Shown here one piece after another: positions 13,684 to 20,565 of a stretch of 23,128 bases of DNA. The notes beneath the pieces were generated by a model. That model did no database searches. It was not told the origin of the DNA and saw nothing but the letters and a program-made list of their open reading frames with translations. Numbering within the stretch: the first letter of the stretch is position 1; each line of letters begins with the position of its first letter. Both the position numbers and the translations under genes were made by a program. This stretch comes from JAZRUY01 sp045598845 (GTDB lineage: Bacteria; Verrucomicrobiota; Lentisphaeria; Victivallales; Victivallaceae): contig JAZRUY010000068.1 of assembly GCA_045598845.1 (NCBI GenBank), positions 1-23,128 on the forward strand, in the 5' to 3' direction.

Positions 13684-13700
13684 GCGGGGTTTATCTTTTA
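13671..13700 (+). terminator. Terminator-like hairpin after the tail chaperone
   Basis: CCCCGC (13671-13676) pairs with GCGGGG (13684-13689), with the GT stop codon in the loop, followed by TTTATCTTTTA. The 6-bp GC stem and T-rich tail fit an intrinsic terminator of moderate strength, ahead of the tape measure leader. Confidence 0.5.
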
Positions 13701-13739
13701 CCGGTTTTTAGGCGAAATACAATAGCAGATTTTTCACAA

Positions 13740-13778
13740 GTTGACAAGCCGGTTTTTTATAAAAGCGGAGGATAAATA
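13740..13778 (+). promoter_or_regulatory. GTTGACAA-hairpin element 4, before the tape measure gene
   Basis: GTTGACAA (13740-13747) is followed by CCG-x-TTTT (13749-13756), which pairs with AAAA-x-CGG (13761-13768) around loop TTAT, with one G-G mismatch. The Shine-Dalgarno GGAGGAT starts at 13767 within the 3' arm and is about 6-8 bases from the start ATG. Confidence 0.55.
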
Positions 13779-16157
13779 ATGCCGGAAGCGGAAGATATTG
13801 TATCTCAAATAAGCATAGCGGTGGAAGCCGGTGACGCTTTGCGGCGCATAAGCGAAGTCGAGAACGCTATGCGCCGCCTCACCGTTCGACAGAACGAAAA
13901 CAAAGATTCGGTACAGGCTACTGCCGCCGCCCGGGCGCAGGCTAATCCGGAGGCGGCCGCCGCACAGAGCCGGTTGCTGGAGCAGTTGCGGGCGCAGGTT
14001 GAAGCGGAAAAAACGCTGAACAATACCGAGGCGGGGCGGCAGGCGGAGGCGAGACGCAGAGCGGAAGAAACAGCAAGGATACAGCAGGAGGAAATTGCCA
14101 GAGTACAGGCCGCCGCGGAAGCGCGACGGGCTGCGGAGGCAAGGACGGCGGCGAATGCCGAGAGCGCCGCCGTTCCGGACACGGAAGCGGAGGCGAGACG
14201 CAGAGCGGAAATAGAAGCAGGAACGGAAGCCGTACGGGAGAGAAAAGCGGCGGTTGAGGAGACCGTGAAGATTGAGAGCGAGGCGGCGGAAAAAGCGGCG
14301 GCAAGCGCGGAGGCGGAAGCGCAGACAAAGGAAAATAATGTCAGAATAGCGAAAGCGGCCTTGCAGGAGGAGAAAGCGGAACTGGCATCCGTTGCAGCGG
14401 CGCAGGAGGCTTACCGCAAGGAACTGGAACTTACGGAAGCGCGGCAAAAATTGAGCCAGATGGAGCGTCTGCATTATCCCAAAGCGGAAATAGCGGCGCA
14501 AACTGAAGAAGTAAACCGGTTGGGGATTGCGTACCACGAAGCGGCGGCGAAAGAGTCCATAGCCAACGAACAGGCGCGGATAGCGCACATGGAACTGGTG
14601 CAGGTGCAGGCGGCGGCGAACAGTGCGGCGAGAGAGATTAACAATTATGCCGATGCCAACCGCGTTGCGGCTGTTTCGTCAAGCCAGATGCGGATGCAGA
14701 TAACAAGGTCTATCCGCGGAATGAGCAGCATGCTTTCGATTGCAGGGGTCAATTCCGGCTTGGGCAGGTTAGTCTCCGTATCCAATATGGTTATCGGGTT
14801 AGGTGTGCCGATTGCCGCGACTGCTGCCGCGATTGCCGGAGCGGTTGCGGTTTTCGCTCAATACCGCAAGCACGCCGAAGAAGCGATAAAAGCCTCGCAG
14901 AGATTCGCTGAACGGGCAAAAAAGGACGGCGAAGAAATAGCGAAACTTGCCGGAATTAACCGTTCAAGACTGGATGAATTGCGGGAATACAGCAAGAAAC
15001 TCGTGCTTACGGATTCCGACAAAATTAAAGTTAAAAACATTGTCGCCGCAATCAATGATGATTTCAGGGGACTTGGCGTAACGTTCGATGAGACCACCGG
15101 CAAGATAGACGGTATTGCCGCCGCGCTGGACAGATTAAACCGGCGGGAGTTGATTCTTGCTAAAAACAGGGCGCAAAGGGAACTCTCGGGGTTGACCGAA
15201 CAAGCCGGTTTGCAGTTGAAGGACTTTTCCAAAATGTCCGGGGTGTGGGAATTTTCGGGCAATGCAGCCCGCGCAAGTATGCTTGAGTTTGCCCGCACAA
15301 TTTATTATGGTTTAGGCGAAATGGGATCTCAATGGGCGAAAGATAAAAATGTTGAAATTTTCAATTCTTTAGCCAGTACTCAAAACAAAAAATTCGCTGA
15401 GGAACTGGCAAAACTGCCGAACGCGGCGGCAAGGTCGGTGAGAATAAGGCAGCAATTAGATTTTCTTGAGGACAGAGAAAGGGCACTTAATCAAGGGGGG
15501 ATAACTTATAAAATCCTAAACAGTCGAGACGAAAAAAACAGAATAAAGGCGTTGCAGGAAGCGCTTGCTGTTTCTGATTCCATCGCGGAAAAAGAGAAAA
15601 AAATTGAAGAATACAATCGCCTGTTAAAAGAAGAAAGGCTATCTCCCACCGGGGGGATGTCCAGTAAGAAAGAACTGGACAATGTCCAGGAAATGCTGGA
15701 TTTGCGTAAAAAAGAATTCGAGGTTTTGCAAAAGCGGTGGCGAGGGGAAGAAAGAGCGCTTAAGCAGATGGAAGTCCGTAAAGAAATTCTCGGCAGGACC
15801 GGCATTGATGTCTGGGGAAAATACACAGGCAAAGACAAAGAAATGTTCGATAAAACGCTGGAACTTTACCGGTTGGAGATGGATGCATACGACAAGGAAC
15901 GGGCATATGAGCGGACAAGTTCGTTCCGCGCCGACTATGTCCGGACGGCCGCGCAGTCAACGGTATCGGCGGACAGCGCGGAGGGGGTGCGGCTGATGTC
16001 CAGACAATTCGGCACAAACGGACTTGCGGACAAGATAAACAAGTTGCTGGAAGTCCTCACCGGAGTGAAAACCGCAACGGAAAAGACCGCCGATGCAACG
16101 CAGGGAACGCGTGAGGCGGTGGAAAGCGGGAGCAGCCTTGTCCCCGCGTCAGTATAG
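13779..16157 (+). CDS. Tape measure protein
   Basis: This 792-residue protein sets tail length; at about 0.15 nm per residue it predicts a tail near 120 nm. Residues 1-300 are an alanine/glutamate/arginine-rich helix with coiled-coil character. Residues about 318-360 are hydrophobic (LVSVSNMVIGLGVPIAATAA, then AIAGAVAVFAQY), as expected for the segment that may enter the host membrane. The rest is charged helix, ending in a glycine/serine-poor tail. No peptidase or lysozyme motif is seen. A 24-base exact repeat (14043-14066 and 14187-14210) encodes AEARRRAE twice. The start has GGAGGAT in hairpin element 4. Confidence 0.85.
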   Translation: MPEAEDIVSQISIAVEAGDALRRISEVENAMRRLTVRQNENKDSVQATAAARAQANPEAAAAQSRLLEQLRAQVEAEKTLNNTEAGRQAEARRRAEETARIQQEEIARVQAAAEARRAAEARTAANAESAAVPDTEAEARRRAEIEAGTEAVRERKAAVEETVKIESEAAEKAAASAEAEAQTKENNVRIAKAALQEEKAELASVAAAQEAYRKELELTEARQKLSQMERLHYPKAEIAAQTEEVNRLGIAYHEAAAKESIANEQARIAHMELVQVQAAANSAAREINNYADANRVAAVSSSQMRMQITRSIRGMSSMLSIAGVNSGLGRLVSVSNMVIGLGVPIAATAAAIAGAVAVFAQYRKHAEEAIKASQRFAERAKKDGEEIAKLAGINRSRLDELREYSKKLVLTDSDKIKVKNIVAAINDDFRGLGVTFDETTGKIDGIAAALDRLNRRELILAKNRAQRELSGLTEQAGLQLKDFSKMSGVWEFSGNAARASMLEFARTIYYGLGEMGSQWAKDKNVEIFNSLASTQNKKFAEELAKLPNAAARSVRIRQQLDFLEDRERALNQGGITYKILNSRDEKNRIKALQEALAVSDSIAEKEKKIEEYNRLLKEERLSPTGGMSSKKELDNVQEMLDLRKKEFEVLQKRWRGEERALKQMEVRKEILGRTGIDVWGKYTGKDKEMFDKTLELYRLEMDAYDKERAYERTSSFRADYVRTAAQSTVSADSAEGVRLMSRQFGTNGLADKINKLLEVLTGVKTATEKTADATQGTREAVESGSSLVPASV

Positions 16158-16167
16158 GGGGGATAAT

Positions 16168-17343
16168 ATGGCAATAGTATGGAGCAATTTGTACGGCGCG
16201 GAAAGCGGAAGCGGGGAAGTTGTCGGCAAGATTAGCGCGACCGGAGAAACAGTGCGCTATTCAGGGTATGCCGGAGCGCTGTACCGGGCGAACGGTGTGC
16301 TGGTGCAACAGGCGCTTGGCGCGACTCAGGCAAGTTCATACCCCGCCACGGTTGCTGATGCTGACGGCGAGGCTGAAAGCGAATGGGATGAAAGTATTTA
16401 TACGCCGCCCCGGCAAATGGAGCGAAAAGAGCGCATGACCCGCGACAGCAACGGGTACTGGACGCTCACGCAGGCGTTTGAAGTTGAAGCGGAGGATATT
16501 ACATCTGCCGCCCGGATGCTGCCCGGCAAGGGGGCATACTTGGACGGCACGGGAAAGGGCTACCGGGTGGACAGCGTGGAACTGGTGCGGAACGGCAACC
16601 GGGAGCGGAAGTTTCAAGGTCTTGCAACAATCGTTTACCGCGAGACCGCCGGGTTCAATGTCCGAGTGGCCGGGAACAGCGAATACAGACAAAACTACGC
16701 TTACGATTTCACGATGTCCGGCGCGACAGTAACCGAAGCGTTCAAGTATGGATATAACGCCAGCGGCAAGAAAATACTTAATGTTAATACCGCCGGATGC
16801 CTTTTTTCGGCAACGCACGAATTGAGCCTTACCGAAATGAATTTCTGCTATTACGATTACAGTGCCGTCCGGCACAACCCGGAAACGGTGATCAACCGGA
16901 ACAAGGAGAAGGTCTGCGGCTTTGACATAGAGCCGCTTTGCGGTAAACTGTTCGCAGAGAGCGTTACCCCGGCGGGGCACAACCGTTACCGGCATTCCGT
17001 AACCATACAGATCAACCCTAAAACATGGGACTTGAAAGAGTTACAGGTGGGAACATTCGCCCGTTTTGATTCGGAACTGCCGGAACAGATTTGGTGCTAC
17101 AGGAAGACCGAGGCAAGCGATCCGGAGTTCGTAAGCGCGGCGAGGGCGCTGGAGTTAAAGACGCAGGGGGGCGGCTCGGCGCAACCGGTGTCCGAACCGT
17201 TGCCGCTGGATGAAAGCGGTCATGTGAAACTTGATGCGCTTAAGAACGTTGACGGGACCGGTAAACTGTATTTGACGAAAGAAATTTACGACTGCAAAGT
17301 CGGAGCATGGCACGACCTGCCCCGAAAGATTTACAACCGCTGA
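16168..17343 (+). CDS. Tail tip protein 1 (distal-tail position), unknown family
   Basis: This 391-residue, beta-rich protein begins directly after the tape measure (GGGGGATAAT site before ATG 16168). This is where distal tail proteins lie. Visible segments are TYTPPRQM-type charged linkers, WTLTQAFEVEAEDITSAARM, VDSVELVRNGNRERKFQGLA and a C-terminal QPVSEPLPLDESGHVKLDAL. The N-terminal part may contact the tape measure/tube end. The C-terminal part may be a separate small domain joined by a GGGSAQP linker. I cannot match it to a named Dit family, so function is from position. Confidence 0.65.
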   Translation: MAIVWSNLYGAESGSGEVVGKISATGETVRYSGYAGALYRANGVLVQQALGATQASSYPATVADADGEAESEWDESIYTPPRQMERKERMTRDSNGYWTLTQAFEVEAEDITSAARMLPGKGAYLDGTGKGYRVDSVELVRNGNRERKFQGLATIVYRETAGFNVRVAGNSEYRQNYAYDFTMSGATVTEAFKYGYNASGKKILNVNTAGCLFSATHELSLTEMNFCYYDYSAVRHNPETVINRNKEKVCGFDIEPLCGKLFAESVTPAGHNRYRHSVTIQINPKTWDLKELQVGTFARFDSELPEQIWCYRKTEASDPEFVSAARALELKTQGGGSAQPVSEPLPLDESGHVKLDALKNVDGTGKLYLTKEIYDCKVGAWHDLPRKIYNR

Positions 17344-17357
17344 CGGAAACAGGAAAA

Positions 17358-17702
17358 ATGGCGCAGATAAAAGTAGTTGCTTACACGCCGAAAGTTGCGG
17401 CGGCTATCAACCGGATGCTCAATCGGAGCGGTTTTGGAGTGGACTATGGCGGCGGCCGGGCGGTTGCGGCGGCGGAAGCGGAGAATAACGGCGGCGTTGT
17501 GCTGGCGAAGATTACCGGAGGCGATGCGCTGACCGGTTACACCGTGGAACTTTACGGACACGGCAGATTTAAGCCGCCCACCGGCGAGGGGGTGCTTTTC
17601 GCGACCGAGATCGCCGCCGGTGCGCAAGTTCCGGCAGGGACTTTCTGCCTTGCGCACTTTTCGCAGTTCAGCGTTGCCGGGGGCAATCCGGCGGAGGAAT
17701 AA
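17358..17702 (+). CDS. 114-residue tail-region hypothetical protein
   Basis: The protein starts 14 bases after the previous stop with ACAGGAAAA upstream. It has an N-terminal alpha/beta part (QIKVVAYTPKVAAAINRMLN) and a beta-rich remainder (VVLAKITGGDALTGYTVELY, CLAHFSQFSVAGGNPAEE). Its end carries the ribosome site of the next gene (GGAGGAAT). Size, position and beta content would fit a small tail-tip or fibre-attachment protein. No family is recognised. Confidence 0.6.
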   Translation: MAQIKVVAYTPKVAAAINRMLNRSGFGVDYGGGRAVAAAEAENNGGVVLAKITGGDALTGYTVELYGHGRFKPPTGEGVLFATEIAAGAQVPAGTFCLAHFSQFSVAGGNPAEE

Positions 17703-18881
17703 ATGTTTGCTCAAATTCCGACAAGGTTTTTTTTCCCGTCTCCCAGCGGAGCGGTAACAAGCGGGGGAGATCCGGATTCCGAAGAACCGGTAAAGGAGAT
17801 TAATGACCCGGCGACCAAACTGTACGATATAATGCCGGGCGAACCGGTCTATGCCGGAGCGGGAGATACAGACGACGGCTTGTTCGTGTTCCGCAATTAC
17901 AACACGGAAAAGCGGCAGGACGAGAACGGAAAAACCAAACTTGTGGACATTCCCTCGGATGTGTTCCGGATGGGATACGATTTCTCGCCGGTGATAATCG
18001 TGAGATTCCAAAAAGGCTCACGTACTTACCCGCTGGGATACGAGGATTCCGTGGCGGTACTTTACCCGCAATATGACTATGACATAAACGGATATATGTA
18101 CTGGAAGAGCGATCCGGTCAGCGGAGTGCTGAACCCGGAGACGGACAAGGAAACTCCGTTCAGGACAACGCTTTGCATATACAATGCGGAGGGCAGTTCA
18201 TACGAGCCGAAATGGGTGCTTGCGGCGACTGACGCGCCCGGTTATATACCCCGTGAATACGATTTTCTCGGCATCAACAAAGAATACGGCGACATATTCT
18301 TTTCCGGCAACATCCCGGACGGCAAAGAGCGGGTGAAATGGCAATTACGGGGGCATGCGCGGCTTGCTGATCCGACCGAGGTTGATTATCCGCTGATTGC
18401 CGTACGCTTTCCCTGCTGGGAACACCGCATAGAGTTCGGAGCGGAAGATGCGGAGGCGGGGAAATATCTGCCGTCAGACGATATGCTGGCAATGATTTCC
18501 GAGGAATGGCGCAACCAGTGGCTGTATCACCACCGGGTGATGTTCGATGTGCGGTTGCCACGTTACTTGGGATCGCCGTTTTGGCTGGACGGGCAGGAGC
18601 AACGGTATGTCCGCAGTATCAGCAGGGACGGAAGCGGTAAATATACATACGGCAGGGTGCGTTTCAGCAACGGGAGGTGGCTTATCGGCGCTTACGGTAA
18701 TGCAGGTGGCTGGTGGGAGGGGGAAGAACCGCAAATCGGCGGAAACACAATCTTCCGCTTTCGGGTCCCGGATAACTCCGAAGCGGAAATTCAGCCGGAT
18801 ATTGTACTGCAACACGGCGGTTTTTTTGCCTGTACAGGCAATCAGGACTGTTATCTCGCGGAGTTTCCGATATGGCGGTAA
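17703..18881 (+). CDS. Tail tip protein 2, unknown family
   Basis: This 392-residue protein is rich in aromatic and acidic residues (YPQYDYDINGYMYWKSD, EEWRNQWLYHHRVMFDVRLP, YGNAGGWWEGEEP). It starts directly at the preceding stop, with GGAGGAAT upstream, and overlaps the next gene by 10 bases, so this tail-tip group is one translational unit. The many tyrosines and tryptophans recall carbohydrate- or baseplate-binding surfaces, but no motif proves this. Confidence 0.62.
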   Translation: MFAQIPTRFFFPSPSGAVTSGGDPDSEEPVKEINDPATKLYDIMPGEPVYAGAGDTDDGLFVFRNYNTEKRQDENGKTKLVDIPSDVFRMGYDFSPVIIVRFQKGSRTYPLGYEDSVAVLYPQYDYDINGYMYWKSDPVSGVLNPETDKETPFRTTLCIYNAEGSSYEPKWVLAATDAPGYIPREYDFLGINKEYGDIFFSGNIPDGKERVKWQLRGHARLADPTEVDYPLIAVRFPCWEHRIEFGAEDAEAGKYLPSDDMLAMISEEWRNQWLYHHRVMFDVRLPRYLGSPFWLDGQEQRYVRSISRDGSGKYTYGRVRFSNGRWLIGAYGNAGGWWEGEEPQIGGNTIFRFRVPDNSEAEIQPDIVLQHGGFFACTGNQDCYLAEFPIWR

Positions 18882-20518
18882 ATACGCACAATTACTTTGA
18901 CGAAAATGCGGAGACCGGATGGGAGTCGCACGGGATGGACTGGGAAAATCCCGATCCGTCCGACAGCCGCTATATGGCGGCTTTGTTTTTTGCGGTTGCG
19001 GAGCGCGAGGAAATCGGCACAACATACGAACTGGCGCTGGCCGACAACAGATACAAGACCATCAGCATATCGTCTGACGGGCACGTTACCTCGGTGGCGG
19101 TCAAGGAAAATTCCGATGCGTATATCAACGACCACTGGGACAGGACGGTTTTCCGCGTATGGGGCGCGGATTATCCGCACAAGTACACGCACGACTGGCG
19201 GCAAAGAGTGGATGCGACCGATTACTCCAATGGCGGCAAGGTGGACAAGACAAAGGAATATCCGCTTGCCGTTCCGGTTTTCGCCGGACGGCTGTTTGAT
19301 TACAACTGCTTCATCGACCTGCGGACAAGAATATTGGAAATGATAAAGCGGTTTGTGGATGTTGAAAATTCAAAGCGCTCCATTCACGACAAGCGGGATA
19401 TGACACCGGAGGAATACGAGCGGTCAAGCGGATGGGGGAATCTGCCTACGACCGGAAACCGGAAACAGACAGACGGCTTTTACCGGATGTTCGACTTGCC
19501 GGACGGCGAGTTTCGAGGGCATTTCCCTTACGCTTACAGTATGCGGGAAATTGATTACGAGTCGGCGGTGAAATTTCTGGCCTTGCCGCCGAGGGGCAGC
19601 GTTTCATCCGCGTTTGCGCCGTGGATGAAGTACGCGAAAGAGATACTGGACAAACTGACCGTGTTCAACTCCGTTCAGCATTTCACCAGCGGCATTCTCG
19701 GTTACGGCGAAAGCAAAAAGAAACACGAAAACATAGACGACGCTATCGCCGAGGCATTCGCCAATATTGAGCGAGTGAACATCGGGCAGAATATGAACTC
19801 CGACAAACTTTTCACCAACCCGGAGGCGGTGGCGAAGATAAACACCCTTGGCGAGGAATGGGAAGAGGAAGAAATGTTCGGCAACCTCGGGTACGGTGCT
19901 TTTCTGAAACTGACCGCGACAAGGGAAAATGTTTTTGAGGAGCGGACGACCGGACAGGGAGCGTTTGAACGCCCGGTTGAAAGCGATGACGATGACGGTA
20001 AAACTTATATGCTGGCCGAGGTGCATTGGGAAGAAATATATAAAGTCATGGATCAGACTTACGACCTGCTGGGGTTCGTGCCGGACGGCTATTTCGCCGC
20101 GGTACGGGGGTATCCTTTCGGGTGGGAGAAGAACTACGACCACACCGAGGAATATGTGGAGCGGAACACGAACGGGCAAGGAGTTAGGATAGACCGTTAT
20201 GTGGCAAAAGCGAGCACAAGTATTTATAGCGGATGCGGCGGACCGGGGGCGGCAGTGTCAATAACCGGACTCGGACAAATGCAACCGTATGAGCCGAAAG
20301 ATGTAACACTTTGCTTTGTGCCGCCGGAAAAGGGGAATATACCGCCCGGACAGATTTATCAGATTATCCCGCCTTTTGTTGATTCCGCGGGGCAGACTGT
20401 ATATACGCATGTCGGCAGAACTTACTCCGTTTCCATCGGTACGCAGAGTTATTACTATGCAGTATTGTTGGATTACAACAACTGCTTTGTCTGTTCCAAA
20501 AAGTCGCCGCAACGCTGA
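18872..20518 (+). CDS. Tail tip / receptor-contact protein 3, unknown family
   Basis: This 548-residue protein overlaps the previous gene by 10 bases. It opens with an acidic, aromatic segment (WESHGMDWENPDPSDSRYMA), continues with mixed alpha/beta sequence (RLFDYNCFIDLRTRILEMI, MREIDYESAVKFLALPP), and ends with several cysteines (NCFVCSKKSPQR). It lies just before the fibre gene, where baseplate hub or receptor-binding components usually are. No enzyme motif or signal peptide is seen, so the exact role is open. Confidence 0.62.
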   Translation: MAVNTHNYFDENAETGWESHGMDWENPDPSDSRYMAALFFAVAEREEIGTTYELALADNRYKTISISSDGHVTSVAVKENSDAYINDHWDRTVFRVWGADYPHKYTHDWRQRVDATDYSNGGKVDKTKEYPLAVPVFAGRLFDYNCFIDLRTRILEMIKRFVDVENSKRSIHDKRDMTPEEYERSSGWGNLPTTGNRKQTDGFYRMFDLPDGEFRGHFPYAYSMREIDYESAVKFLALPPRGSVSSAFAPWMKYAKEILDKLTVFNSVQHFTSGILGYGESKKKHENIDDAIAEAFANIERVNIGQNMNSDKLFTNPEAVAKINTLGEEWEEEEMFGNLGYGAFLKLTATRENVFEERTTGQGAFERPVESDDDDGKTYMLAEVHWEEIYKVMDQTYDLLGFVPDGYFAAVRGYPFGWEKNYDHTEEYVERNTNGQGVRIDRYVAKASTSIYSGCGGPGAAVSITGLGQMQPYEPKDVTLCFVPPEKGNIPPGQIYQIIPPFVDSAGQTVYTHVGRTYSVSIGTQSYYYAVLLDYNNCFVCSKKSPQR

Positions 20519-20519
20519 A

Positions 20520-20565
20520 GTTGACAATTCCCGCTTTGTTAAACAACAAAGACGGAGTGAAATAA
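20520..20565 (+). promoter_or_regulatory. GTTGACAA-hairpin element 5, before the fibre gene
   Basis: GTTGACAA (20520-20527) is followed by CCG-CTTTGTT (20531-20540), which pairs with AACAAAG-a-CGG (20545-20555). The result is a 10-bp stem with one bulged A and loop AAAC. The Shine-Dalgarno GGAG (20554-20557) overlaps the arm and is 8 bases from the fibre ATG. This is one of the two strongest stems. Confidence 0.68.

Noticed and set aside
14043..14210. CRISPR-like repeat
   Set aside because: Only two copies exist, 144 bases apart, in frame within a low-complexity coding helix.
13734..14588. 284-residue minus-strand frame opposite the tape measure
   Set aside because: It is a shadow of the Ala/Glu/Arg-rich helix and gives an Arg/Phe/Leu-rich translation without recognisable motif.
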